This document shows, piece by piece, positions 1-10,680 of a DNA stretch of 64,000 bases. A program made the position numbers and the translations under genes. Under the pieces are notes generated by a model. That model saw nothing but the letters and a program-made list of their open reading frames with translations, had not been told where the DNA came from and did not search any database. How positions within the stretch are numbered: position 1 is the stretch's first letter; each line of letters opens with the position of its first letter. Source of the stretch: Siphonodentalium dalli (Eukaryota; Mollusca; Scaphopoda; Gadilida; Siphonodentaliidae). The stretch lies in contig CP136063.1 of assembly GCA_032622095.1 (NCBI GenBank), positions 84,981,980 to 85,045,979 of the forward strand, read 5' to 3'.

Positions 1-1308
1 TTTATTCTCATTAAACCATATATACAAATACAGTATTTAAGAAAAAAATAATAAAGTGAAATACATGTAATGAAATATATATACATAATACCCGACGTGT
101 TATAGGTATCTCGAGGTGTATGGTGATTTTTCGTCATTTGGCTGCATAACGTTATCCTTATTATACATTGAGAGAGACTGTAAAAGTGACACATCAAGCC
201 ATTCTGATCCTAATATGGGAGAAACTTTTGATATAATATATATATATATATATTATCATAAGTGAGATGAGTTTATCGTCATTTGGGTGTGTATAATAGT
301 ATCGCGGAATAAATTTAACCCTGGTATCGTTGAGACTCTCACATATCAGTAGTGTGTGGTACTCGCTTCCAATAGACTTTCCACATAACGTGCACGTGTT
401 ACTGGTGGGAAAGTTTTTCCAACTTGACGTTTCAATTGCCAATCGATGATTTCGCGTGCGGAATCGCAACAACGATAATGCTTCGTTTGTTGGGAGCTTT
501 AGAAGGTAAATTTCTTCTTCAAATTCGTTTTTGATCATTCTATAGAATTGGTATTTGTCAGAGGAATTAATTATGGTTTGCCATTCCTGTATATATTCAT
601 CTCTTAGCTTCACTTTGATTGTCTGACGAAACCAGTTTTCCCTTATAATATTATGGGACAACCAGATATGCGACAATCCGATATAATTGAGTGTAGTTTG
701 TATATAGCGGATCCAACCGAGACCAGTTTTGTGTCGGTTTATCATGTTGTGTATAGTGGCATACAAGATATAAGATATTTTAGTTTGATTTCCGCTCACT
801 AGTCGTGACCATGCAATTGTTTAATATTCTACTTTTAATTTTACTCGTTATCGGTAGTAAGCCTGTTTCTCCATAAATCATCGCCGTCGGTGTTGATTTT
901 TTAAGTTTTAATACAAATTTGAGGAACCATAATTCAGTGCGCTTAATTATTTCATTGTTGGCCACTCCCCGCACTTCACAGCCGTATGTCAATATTGGTA
1001 TAACCGTTTTTTCATAGAGTTCGATAATACACGTCAAAGGGAGCTTCCATTTTCTAGCTTTGGAAATAATAGAAAACATAGCATGTTGGCTTCATCACAT
1101 CTCCTTTTCTTTTCGGCTACAAAAGAACCATTATTTGAAAAGATAACACCTAGATATCTATATTCTTTTTTTACTTCAATTGGTTGATCATTAATTGTGA
1201 AATTGATTTTGGAATTTCTATCGTGACCGAATATCACAATATTGCTTTTGCTGTTATTAATTGTCAGCTTCCATTTTTCACAGTAAGCGGCATATGCATT
1301 TAACATTT
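1..1308 (-). mobile_element. 5'-truncated non-LTR retrotransposon (LINE), 3' half
   Basis: The minus strand carries the end of a reverse transcriptase, the C-terminal region with a cysteine-histidine knuckle, and a 3' untranslated tail. The tail reaches the window edge, where plus-strand TTTATT at 1-6 reads as AATAAA on the element strand. Upstream of about 1308 the coding similarity stops, so the copy is 5'-truncated as is usual for LINEs. The tail includes a short (TA)n tract at about 236-253. Clade is not certain; a jockey/CR1-like group is the impression from the protein style. The true 3' end may lie outside the window. Confidence 0.85.
194..1306 (-). pseudogene. LINE reverse transcriptase C-terminal pseudogene, frameshifted
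   Basis: Three overlapping minus-strand frames join into one protein tail. 1306-1034 gives the region just after the RT catalytic box (WKLTINNSKSNIVIF, then YRYLGVIFSNNG). 1079-780 continues with ILTYGCEV and ELWFLKFVLKLKKSTPTAMI, typical of the thumb and connector. 799-194 ends with a C-x2-C...H...C knuckle (CTLCGKSIGSEYHTLLIC), usual in the C-terminus of mollusc LINEs. Frameshifts near 1050-1079 and 780-799 break the frame. The catalytic YxDD box is missing through 5' truncation, so the copy is dead. In an intact family member this protein would copy element RNA into a nicked chromosomal target. Confidence 0.85.
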
Positions 1309-1401
1309 ACTCACGCTTGGCATATTGGTAAACTTCTTGTTGTTACTTCAGGCTAAACAAATCGCTCAAATACTGAAAAATCGAGTACAGCACACCTTTA
1401 A

Positions 1402-1774
1402 AGTGATGTGAAACACCCCGGTAGGTTGATCAAATAGAAATAAAGAATATTCTTGCTCAAAGTAGTTATATTTACGAATATTAATCCAAATTGACCACAC
1501 ACAACGTCATTCTGATATATCAGTCGAATGCAATGACTCTCGATGGTGAAATCATTTATGTTTGTTTACCACCGATAGTTGCGTCCCGAATCAAGATGTA
1601 AATATTTACAATTGACCGTAGTTCATGCGATGTTTTCTATGGAGTGGTATCTTTGGTCGATATCTTTGAAATTTTCGGCCATGTTAGCAGAATGCTATAT
1701 TCATCAGGTTGCCATAACGCCTGAGTATACCAACTTTTCAGTTTCATGCACCCGAACAAGTCAATAATATGCCT
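1402..1774. mobile_element. TTAA-flanked short element, family F8, copy 1
   Basis: A 373-bp segment flanked by TTAA (1398-1401 and 1775-1778). One end begins AGTGATGTGAAA; the other reads AGGCATATTATTGACTTG inward. A second copy in reverse orientation lies at 6165-6532 with the same TTAA flanks, which supports the limits. It has no coding capacity. TTAA target duplication is typical of piggyBac and Kolobok transposons; the assignment is by flank only. Confidence 0.7.
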
Positions 1775-1778
1775 TTAA

Positions 1779-2297
1779 AGATACGGGCGGCGTTGGCGGT
1801 GGGTATGCTGTTAAAATATTCACCTCCGTCAAAAACCGCCATAAACAGAAAGAATAGTAAAATATAGACACACCTCGTTCTTATACCAATCAGACATATG
1901 GCATAAACAATATGTTATTGTCAATTTGTGTCCCTCTGTTATGTAAACTAAAGCAAAAAACGTTACGTTGCTTGGCTTTTGTTTAGATGCGGATATGGTA
2001 ACCATAAAGAGCGTTGTTTGTTACTGTTTTCCTGATATGGAAATAATAAAGAGCGTTTATATCATTTGTGTGTGATTAACCAATAGAATTGGCTGTTTTA
2101 TGTAAACAGAAGCACAACATCTGTAACACGAGCAGGCTCTTATTTACGTACACCATCGTACGTCTTGGCGACAATATACTATTTACGCGCTGATTATGTT
2201 TGCCATATGAACAAAACTATATATATTTTAATATTCCTTCTGTTGATGGCGATTTGAACAAATATGAATATTTATGTAACTAACGCCGCCCGTGCCT
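1779..2297. mobile_element. TTAA-flanked short element, family F7
   Basis: A 519-bp segment with terminal inverted repeats AGATACGGGCGGCGTT and AGGCACGGGCGGCGTT (right end read inward), flanked by TTAA at 1775-1778 and 2298-2301. Its left TTAA is also the right TTAA of the F8 element, so two elements abut. There is no open frame of note. Confidence 0.75.
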
Positions 2298-2354
2298 TTA
2301 ACTTAAGTATATAAATGTATAAGTAATAAACGGCGGATTCGGCATGGGCATGTG

Positions 2355-2413
<59 letters not shown>
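2355..2413. repeat. (TA)n microsatellite
   Basis: About 59 bp of uninterrupted TA dinucleotides, directly against the left end of the next TA-flanked element. Confidence 0.97.
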
Positions 2414-2417
<4 letters not shown>

Positions 2418-4743
2418 GGTCGTTGAAGCATTGGACCTAGAACAAATTGTTTACAAGCTGTTTTTGATGTCATATTGTCGGGCAGAATGTAGGGAACAAC
2501 ATATACAAGCTGTTTTTGGTGTCATATTGTCGGGCAGAATGTAGGGAACAACATATCCAAAATCCGCTAAAATCCGCTCTGGGGAAAATTCTCTATTGAA
2601 GATGGTGTCCCTAATGTCTGTTGTTATCGGAAAATACTGAATTCTGCGGCAGGTGCTCCAATTAATGCCAAATTCGTAATAAATTGAAATATACACAAAC
2701 ATTGCTTAGTCGTAAACAATATATGTAGAATATTTTTCCCAAATTGGCCACCAAAATGGACAAAATCGAATTAAATTTACATTTAGTGCAAAATTGAATA
2801 GCTAGTCCTATACGAGTGAACAAACGCTCGAATATTGCGAGGAAGAATGACTACAAGTATAAGAGAAACTTTTGATTAGAGATGTACGAATTCTTTCTGA
2901 TGTATCTCACGAGAGAGCAAGCGAAATCAGGGTCTTGTGGAACGGTTAAATCTGGACTTTTGGGCGCCCAGAAACGGAAAAATGACGCAGTTTTATCTGT
3001 ACCGCTAATCTTGAATCGTGTGATATATGTGTACTTAAACAGCTAAACGGGATTTAGTAGGGATGTATTGACTATGCGGCCTTTCTCTAGAAGCAGAAAT
3101 GTATGCATTCTCCCCAGTACAATATGAACATAATTCATACCGTTTTATAGCAATTAATTTTTTAAGGTTTTATACCGTAGATATCAAAATAAATGGCGAA
3201 TGAGACCGATCACCATTTATTTTGATATCTACGGTATAAAACCTTAAAAAATTAATTGCTATAAAACGGTATGAATTATGTTCATATTGTACTGGGGAGA
3301 ATGCGTAGATCCTATTGTACGTGTCTCAAAATAGTAGTTATAGTTGTCTCAGATCAAGTGATAAAACACGAATATTTCGCTTTTATCACAAGAATGCGTG
3401 ATGGTGTACCATGAACTAAATTTATTAAATCACAAATGAGTACCATAGACTGTCTTCAATAAATTCAAAACTTGACCAAAATTGCCTACATAATATGTGA
3501 CAGAGACTGTGTTTATACCTGGAAATTATATTTGGTTGAATTCACCAAGGCCACATCTACGCGAAACTTACTACGTTGTCTTCAACCGCATCACAGCGTT
3601 TACCCATTTTCCATAACGTTACAAATGTCTGTTGCAAGCACACAGCACCACAACTAACACTATTGGGTGAATGTTCAACGTTGGAATAACATCTTAAACG
3701 ATGATCACCTGATATTTAGCACGATTACGTGGGTGGTAATGGTAATATATTTTGAAACAAAAATATACTGAAAACTAATAGTGTGCATTGCGCTGTAGCT
3801 TATTCTAGTTGTAAAGTGGCCACTGAAGTAATTTTAACAAAATTGTCTACTAAGAAACCGGGTTGGTAGCAGAATGAAAATTAGTCTTACATACAATGTA
3901 CCATATACAGTCTCTTTGACCTGGTGAGATTCGATGCTAATCCATTGAAGATATGAGTGTTTCTTTACAGTATAATAACCATTGCGACATACGTGTATCG
4001 TTTATTATCACCGGGAGTGTTGACAATTCCGGAAATATAACTAGTATTTATACCTCTAGAGTATGCACTTAAATTTCGGCGTTTGCATTCAATATTTAAT
4101 CACCATGCCGAATGAAACTACCATGCACTGTGAGGCGAAACATCAGTTCGTGTGTTGCATGCACGAGCTAGTTTTGTTTTGCCCAACAGTTGGATGTTGG
4201 ATAAGCAGAACACCCAAACGTTAAAGACGTAAATCATTGGGGGGGGGGGGTTGACTTGTTGTGCAGTGACCGATGATACATCAGATTGATCTGTTTTAAT
4301 GATGTGTGTACCTTTAAAGATATTTAACAACCGACTTGTATATTGCCAATACGTATTTCACTCTTATGTGGTTACCCAATTATGTTGCTTTCTACGTGGT
4401 ATGGTTTGGAGTTGCGGCCATTTTGACAGCCATTTCATGGCCACGATTGTATAATTTTCTGTCCATGTCACTCTACTGGCTCCCGCATTCTAATTTAACA
4501 CAAACTGATATAACGGCATAATTCTGATGCCACTATATATCGTATACTGACTTATATCGAGAACTGATGTAGTATAGACAACCATGTTGGGCGCCATCGT
4601 GGATAACAAAGTTTCCCCAACGCGGATTTTTGCGGATTTTGGATATGTTGTTCCTGATGCTTTTCCGCGTCGAATGACACCGAGAACAGCTTGTAAACAA
4701 TTTGTTCTAGGTTCACCTCAAAATCGAGTCTCAACGACCAGAC
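2414..4743. mobile_element. TA-flanked terminal-inverted-repeat element, ~2.3 kb
   Basis: The left end GTCTGGTCGTTGA is matched by TCAACGACCAGAC at the right, each next to TA. Inverted similarity continues inward to about 2590 and 4600 (ACAAATTGTTTACAAGC and its complement; GAACAACATATCCAAAATCC and its complement). TA at both ends suggests a Tc1/mariner-type or other TA-duplicating transposon, though the left flank is a TA microsatellite, which weakens that. A poly-G run sits at about 4240-4250. No transposase frame is visible. Interior stretches at 2660-2990 and 3800-4540 resemble 23460-24420. Confidence 0.65.
3105..3304. repeat. Perfect 92-bp inverted repeat (hairpin)
   Basis: The arm 3105-3196 is exactly the reverse complement of 3213-3304, read base by base, with a 16-bp loop. 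No mismatch was found. It is embedded in the TIR element 2414-4743. It could be a foldback element or a hairpin-RNA source. Confidence 0.95.
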
Positions 4744-4930
4744 TAATATGACCACATTGAAACCGCAGTTCATTTCTTCCGCGCGCAAAGAAAACCATCT
4801 ATGAAGAATTTCACACAAAAATTCCAGGAAATTTTGCCAAATGTGAGGGTCGAAATATAATCCTAACATCGCGTGGCGCTTGTTACTGCGATTAGATATC
4901 AATCGATATCTATATAGTCGCGAACCCCGA
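4744..4930. other. Spacer, nothing recognised
   Basis: Between two mobile elements. A short minus-strand open frame covers it but has no family resemblance. Confidence 0.5.
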
Positions 4931-5083
4931 TTAACCCTTTACCCAACAAACCGGCCAAAACCGGCCAAATAAAGCTCCAACAGCCTAACATATCTTCGGT
5001 CTGTCTCAATAGAACCATACAAATATGGATATCATTGGAACCGGCTCCTTGACCACATTGTGATAGTTACAGTTATGCCCTGT

Positions 5084-5152
5084 GCCAATGCATTCTCTTA
5101 TATATGCGAGTCGACCATAGGTCGCCTCGCATATATAAGAGAATGCATTGGC
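5084..5152. repeat. 69-nt hairpin, F5 copy A, left
   Basis: 27-bp arms beginning GCCAATGCATTCTC and ending GAGAATGCATTGGC around a 15-nt loop that is itself nearly palindromic (CGACCATAGGTCG). The same hairpin recurs in F5 and F6 elements. Confidence 0.95.
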
Positions 5153-5231
5153 CTAAAAAAAATATTTTTTTAACACTTTTTACCATTTTTTCTTACATTC
5201 TTTAACAATTTTATAATTTTTAATGTGTTAA

Positions 5232-5300
5232 GCCAATGCATTCTCTTATATATGCGAGGCGACCTATGGTCGACTCGCATATATAAGAGAATGCATTGGC
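5232..5300. repeat. 69-nt hairpin, F5 copy A, right
   Basis: Reverse-complement copy of the hairpin at 5084-5152; arms of 27 bp match fully. Confidence 0.95.
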
Positions 5301-5494
5301 ACAGGGCCGTTCTGTTGGGTAAAGGGTTAAGTATCTTTCGTGTGTGCCTCAGCTGGACAGACTCTCACAAATCTACAAATCAACCGCGTCGCATCCTCAA
5401 TGTCCATGTACTTTTGAGTGAAGAGAATAAACAATTGAATGTGCCGGACAAATAGAGTAACATTTACATGTAGCTATCATGACTTTTCTAGTAA

Positions 5495-5870
5495 AGGTAC
5501 TCAATACGACCAGACGGTCCCCGTATCATCAAGTTACAACAACAATAAATAACAACTGTCAACTATGGTATAAAATTTCCCAAAACGTGTTATTTATCAA
5601 CATGTTGTTCAACGAAATATGGCCGTATTATCACTTGATTATCACGAAATTTGACCTTATTACAACTCGATTTTAGAGTTATTCATCTTCATCCGCAATT
5701 TTGTCCGAGACCGTCGCCTTGACTATTTTTTCCAGGCCACAAATAAGAAAATTTCACGAGAAATAACAAATTTAAAAAATCGTTATGTCATCACTCTGAG
5801 CTTTGATATAGGTGGATTCCTCGAATCAAACATTGTTCATGTTCCATGGGAACATAACATATTCACTTAT
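5495..5870. mobile_element. Degenerate family F1 TTAA-type element
   Basis: Starts AGGTACTCAATACG, close to the F1 terminus AGGTACTCAACCCG, then GGTCCCC and CAACAACAAT in the F1 order. Later it holds GAGTTATTCATC, ATAACAAATTT and CTCTGAGCTTTGAT, matching F1 interior words. The flanking TTAA is eroded to GTAA on the left and the right end is unclear. Confidence 0.55.
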
Positions 5871-6160
5871 TGTGTACTTTTTATGAAATAATCACACACC
5901 CTCTACATTCACACAATTAGCTCCCGTAGGAAACATTTCTCCATACGGTTTACGTCAATATTTCCTATGTTGATAAACAAATAACTGAAGTCGAACTGAA
6001 GTCGACACTTCAGTTATTGGTTGATGTACAACACGCCTACGTCACTTTAAGTCGATCGTATGCACGTGCTCGCCGCTGTTGTTATTGTGATACTGTGTTT
6101 GAATTTGAACAATGTGTTACGTATAATTGATTTGGTAGTTTTGAAAAGTTGTTCAAATTA
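5871..6160. other. Spacer with a small inverted repeat
   Basis: Contains AATAACTGAAGTCGA followed by TCGACACTTCAGTTATT at about 5980-6020. No gene seen. Confidence 0.4.
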
Positions 6161-6164
6161 TTAA

Positions 6165-6532
6165 AGACATATTATGGACTTGATCGGGTGCGTGAAACTG
6201 ATAAGTTAGTATTCAGGCGCTATGCCAACTGGAGGAATGTAGCATTCTACTAACATAACCGAAAATCTCAAGCAAATCGACCGTACCACTCCATAGAAAT
6301 CATCGTCTGAACTACCTTCAATTGTAAATATTTACTACTCGATTCGGGACGCATCTATAGGCGATAAACTGACGAAAACGATTTCGCCATCGAGAGTCAC
6401 TGCATTTAATTAATATATAAGAATGACGATGAGTGTTGTCAATTTAGATATAATATTTGTAAAAATTACTACTTTGAACAAGATTATTCCCTGTTTATAT
6501 TTGATCACCCTACCGGAGTTTTTCACATCACT
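6165..6532. mobile_element. TTAA-flanked short element, family F8, copy 2
   Basis: A 368-bp reverse-oriented relative of 1402-1774, flanked by TTAA (6161-6164 and 6533-6536). Shared words include TTGATCACCCTACCGG against CCGGTAGGTTGATCAA, and TTTCACATCACT against AGTGATGTGAAA. Confidence 0.75.
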
Positions 6533-6553
6533 TTAAAATGTACTGGTATATGA

Positions 6554-6716
6554 TTATAAGGAATGACTTGCAAATCGATTGGGATCATTGGTTTTGAGGG
6601 CAGAGAAATTAAAACATTCAGAGCACGCTTGAATCATTTCGGGATTCACACACTTTGTTTATTTATTCTGCTTGTCAAAATCCAATGATCCCAATCGACA
6701 TGGAAGTCATTTCTTA
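6554..6716. repeat. Foldback repeat
   Basis: The left arm AAGGAATGACTTGCAAATCG with GATTGGGATCATTGG is mirrored by CCAATGATCCCAATCG and GGAAGTCATTTCTTA. Arms are roughly 40-45 bp with a few mismatches. Confidence 0.75.
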
Positions 6717-6733
6717 AACAATACACTGTTTAA

Positions 6734-7182
6734 AGGCCCACTTAAGTTTCGAACCCCCAGATTACATTATATAAAATATATGCCATATTATATACCATTT
6801 GAAAGAGGAAGCTCCAAAACATTGTATTATCAACTTATCTATATGTAATAAACTGTGGATATGTTGTTTTTGTTGAGTTGCCAACGTGTTTTATCATCTA
6901 GATTGCAGTAAAAAGCAGTATTATTTTCAATGCAGGGGGAATAACTCTATATATTTCCTTTGAAAAAGTTTGAATTCTGTTGCATTCTGGGATCCAAAGG
7001 GGGAAAGTCATTCTACGATTTCAGCAGTTTTCTGTTTCTCTGTGGACATCTTCTGAGACAGATGTTTCAAATAGTGATGAATTATAGTATTTTAATCATA
7101 TTTTATGGCATATATTGTTATTAAAACCGTATATCAAGTCACTATAAAAAAATAATCGGCGACTCGAAAATTAAGTGGGCCT
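6734..7182. mobile_element. TTAA-type short element, family F4, copy 1
   Basis: Ends AGGCCCACTTAAGTTTCGA and TCGAAAATTAAGTGGGCCT. Left flank is TTAA (6730-6733); right flank is TTAG, one base from TTAA. The second copy at 20596-20960 keeps both TTAA flanks. Confidence 0.75.
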
Positions 7183-7203
7183 TTAGCTGAAGATAGCACC
7201 ACT

Positions 7204-7627
7204 AGCGTGTCTGTCATTTGCAGAATGAGGTCCACAGAGGGTGAATTTAGTGACGATACCCCGCATAGCGGGCTAGCATCACTAAATTCACCATCTGGGG
7301 ACCTCATTCTGCGTAGGCCCTCAACTTCTATGGTAGACCTAGAATCAGATAGAAGTTTCCCAGTTGAAGTTGGTGATGTTCATCCATTGGGCGCCTCGAT
7401 TATGGATTTTATCTTCTGCAAATTAGGGGATATAGAAACTTCCCAGATGGGAAAACGTAACTGAAAACAATGTTAATTTGATACCATAGATACTTCCCAG
7501 AAGATGATGCCTAAGCAGAATGATGTCCCCAGAGGGTGAATTTAGTGATGCTAGCCCGCTATGCGGGATAGCGTCACTAAATTCACCCTCTGGGGACCTC
7601 ATTCTGCAAATAAAAAACTGACACGCT
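7204..7627. mobile_element. Foldback element with two internal hairpins
   Basis: Outer inverted ends AGCGTGTCTGTCATTTGC and its approximate complement at 7606-7627. Inside are two ~93-bp hairpins, 7220-7312 and 7515-7607, each with arms from GCAGAATGAGGTCC to its complement and a loop near CCCGCATAGCGGG. Related hairpins occur at 11586-11678 and about 11950. Confidence 0.75.
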
Positions 7628-7697
7628 TTTTGCAGGCTTGGTCCCCGCTCGACAGAGATCGACATTTCATTTGACATGGTTCTTTGAAAAGCATTAA

Positions 7698-8089
7698 CCC
7701 TTTACCCAACAAACCGGCCAAAACCGGCCAAATAAAGCTTCAACAGCCTAAAATATCTTCGGTCTGTCTCAATAGAACCATACAAATATGGATATCATTG
7801 GAACAGGCTCCTTGACCACATTGTGATAGTTACAGTTAGCCCTGTGCCAATGCATTCTCTTATATATGCGAGTCGACCATAGGTCGCCTCGCATATATAA
7901 GAGAATGCATTGGCCTAAAAAAAATCTTTTTTTAACACTTTTTACCATTTTTTCTTATATTCTTTAACAATTTTATAATTTTTTAATGTGTTAAGCCAAT
8001 GCATTCTCTTATATATGCGAGGCGACCTATGGTCGACTCGCATATATAAGAGAATGCATTGGCACAGGGCCCTTCTGTTGGTTAAAGGA
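7698..8089. mobile_element. TTAA-flanked short element, family F5, copy B
   Basis: 392 bp, flanked by TTAA at 7694-7697 and 8090-8093. Nearly identical to 4935-5326. Both 69-nt hairpins are kept at 7846-7914 and 7995-8063. Confidence 0.85.
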
Positions 8090-8093
8090 TTAA

Positions 8094-8452
8094 TACTTGC
8101 CAAGTGATGTTAGACAGATACCGGTGGGAGTGACTGTCCTTTTTTTTTTTTCGCGTTTGCCACAATTAGCATCGGTATACGATGTTACAAATGTGGGACG
8201 TGCAAATGACTCAGCATCGATTGTTTTAAATCTCCAGGCCCTTTGGTGGCTTCGCGGCTTTGTCGGCTGCAGTTTTGAGTATCGAGAAATGGATTGGAAA
8301 ACATCAATATCCTAATGTCTTGAGATGGGTCCTTCGGGGATCCATGCAGAACGACTCCGTCTCTTCTGAAACGATTGAGACGTCGTGATTTGTGGACGCA
8401 CGTGGCACCTTTGTAGTGACGCGTGTTCTAGTGGTTACCGTGCTTGTCATAC
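8094..8452. other. Low-content spacer
   Basis: Poly-T at about 8139-8150. Near 8412-8440 TTCTAGTGGTTACCGTGC resembles the A box of a tRNA-derived SINE and is cut off by the foldback element starting at about 8453. No B box was found, so no SINE is called. Confidence 0.35.
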
Positions 8453-8776
8453 ATACAGTAATGATCTAAGTAATCGACTTCTTAACCACAGAAGAATCCC
8501 CGAGAGCTTTCCGATGAATGGCAACAAGCCATATTTCCGACTTAATCCTGAAAAGTTATCCATAATTCTGCTGTGGTTAAGAAGTCGATTACTTAGAGCA
8601 TTACTGTAATGAATAGAAAATTTTCAGGATTCTTGCATTTAACTTCATATAGTGGAATGCCTTAAATAATCGACTTCTTAACCACAACATAATTATGTGT
8701 AACTTTTCAGGATTTAGTCGGAAATATGGCTTGTTGCTGTGGTTAAGAAGTCGATTACTTAGAGCATTATTGTATA
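8453..8776. mobile_element. Two tandem foldback MITEs
   Basis: Copy A (about 8453-8609) and copy B (about 8656-8776) both have inverted ends CTAAGTAATCGACTTCTTAA and CCACAG. Copy B's interior is the reverse complement of part of copy A's (CAACAAGCCATATTTCCGAC against its complement), so B is a shortened, inverted relative beside A. Confidence 0.8.
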
Positions 8777-8910
8777 TATATAGTGTGAAAATGCCATGGG
8801 TTGTTGTTGTTGTTGTTGTTAGAATATTACACCGTTATCTATCGGAGCACACTGCCTGTACAAGTATGTACAGTTGTAGTTGATATGTGCTCTTTGTATC
8901 TTGAAATACC

Positions 8911-9297
8911 ATTAATGGGAGGTCAAGTGAAGAATTTTGAATGGGGATTTCCTGCAAATATGCGGAGCAAAAGTTACTGATTTGCACATACTTCTGAGTG
9001 TGATTTGATGTGGTATTGGAAACAACAGGTATTTATCTGGCTTTGTAAATTTTGCAATAAATATAGTTTTGAGAATTTTTTTTCTGGAATTACAATCACT
9101 TTACCTATTTAACATTCAAAATAAATACACCAACATTATAATGGTACAAGTTCCAATCGGAACCGCAAGATAAATACCTGTTGTTTCCAATACCACATCA
9201 AGTCACACTCAGAAGTATGTGCAACTCTGTAACTTTTGCTCCGCAGATTTGCATGGAAATCCCCATTCAAAACTGGTCACTTGACCTCCCACTTAAT
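8911..9297. repeat. Inverted repeat with ~128-bp arms
   Basis: Left arm 8911-9038 and right arm 9169-9297 match with scattered differences, outer words ATTAATGGGAGGTCAAGTGA and TCACTTGACCTCCCACTTAA, inner words CAACAGGTATTTATCT and AGATAAATACCTG. The ~130-bp centre is AT-rich without a frame. Confidence 0.85.
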
Positions 9298-9333
9298 AAC
9301 AGAATAACTCAAGTTGTTACACTCAGAGAAGTA

Positions 9334-10680
9334 TCCCTTATAAAAACATACTATAGTAAAATACAACATGGCGTTTTGGGCACCTGTACTATAGTAATAG
9401 CATAGTAAATACTCCAAATAATATTATAGTAATAACATACTTCTACTATAATATTACCAGTTACTACTACAGTAAAATTGTGCCATTAGATTTATGAAGA
9501 CTTTCCGACAATTGTTTACTATAGTATTACTACTATTTTATTGTTTACTGTAGTATTACTACAATAATACGTTATTAGTACTACATAAATATATAGGGTA
9601 AAAGTGTATTGTCAATTTGTCACTATAGTAAAACTATAGTATTACTATGGTAAAACTATAGTGATACTTATATCGATGGCAGCTTTTATAAGTCTTAAAA
9701 TTTTGGACGAAACAGTGGAGGTCGTGAATAACACATGTGATTACCTACATGTAAGTTGTGAAAAACTTCTTGTCTTAACCGACAATATACTTGCCCCATT
9801 CTGTTAATTGGAGTATGACAACATGAACTCACTTGCTTTGCACTGATTAACTAACGAAACATGATTTTCTTATGGAAAAAGAGACAGAAAGCACATCAGC
9901 TGCATAATGCTCTAATGTGAAATCGAGCTATCGCTCATTATCGTAGTATTACTATGGTAAAAATATAGTGATACTTATCAATACTATTGTAATACTTTAT
10001 TGTTACCGTAGTAAAGACCCGCATCCGATTGGAGGGTCCTAATATCATTTTACACACGGTATTTTCTTCAAAACTTGCTTTTGTGATCACCATCAGTTTT
10101 ACCCTTATAAAAGAGGGACTTGTTTATCAGAAAATGATTTGATTTGATTTTGTCTATTTCTATTTTTAAAAATATTTACATCTACTTGATATTCCACGTG
10201 GAGGTTATCGTGAAAATGTAAGTTCACAAGCAAAATAAGCCATGTTTAGATTTCCATGTAAAATTTAACGCATGACTCTCTCTGGTGCACTAGCAACAAA
10301 GTGCTTATAGTACTGTAATAGTTATATAATGTTCCGTTGCATACTATGGTAATATTATGATATACTATAGTAATACCATAATATAATATAGTAAAATTCC
10401 ATGAGTATATGAATGTTGCATAGCATTTCATACTATATTGTTGTATACTAGATTTGTATTACAGTCTACTATAGTAGTGTACTAAGGTATACCATGGGGT
10501 ACTATATTATTACCACACCATATTATAGTAAAAGTCACAGGAGTACTATGATTGATGCATAGTATTTCAAAATGTACTATGATATACTATATACTGTGAT
10601 GTACTATGGTATACCATAGTAATACCACGGCGTACCAGAGTATTACTATGGTAATACTATTGTATTTTTTTCACAAGGGA
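9334..10680. mobile_element. Element built from ACTATAGT-type words
   Basis: Ends TCCCTTATAAAAACATACTATAGTA and TACTATTGTATTTTTTTCACAAGGGA are imperfect inverted repeats. Dozens of TACTATAGTA or TACTATGGTA words cluster near both ends and recur at about 9930-10010. Stretches at about 9690-9930 and 10020-10300 lack them. No convincing target duplication and no gene. Confidence 0.6.

Larger units (their letters stand above)
4935..5326. mobile_element. TTAA-flanked short element, family F5, copy A
   Basis: A 392-bp element with termini CCCTTTACCCAACA and TGTTGGGTAAAGGG, flanked by TTAA at 4931-4934 and 5327-5330. The copy at 7698-8089 has the same length and near-identical sequence. It holds two 69-nt hairpins in opposite orientation, so the inner ~220 bp from CCCTGTGCC to GGCACAGGG is itself an inverted repeat. 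Confidence 0.85.

Noticed and set aside
2344-2544. Open frame with a long YIYIYI stretch
   Set aside because: Translation of the (TA)n microsatellite.
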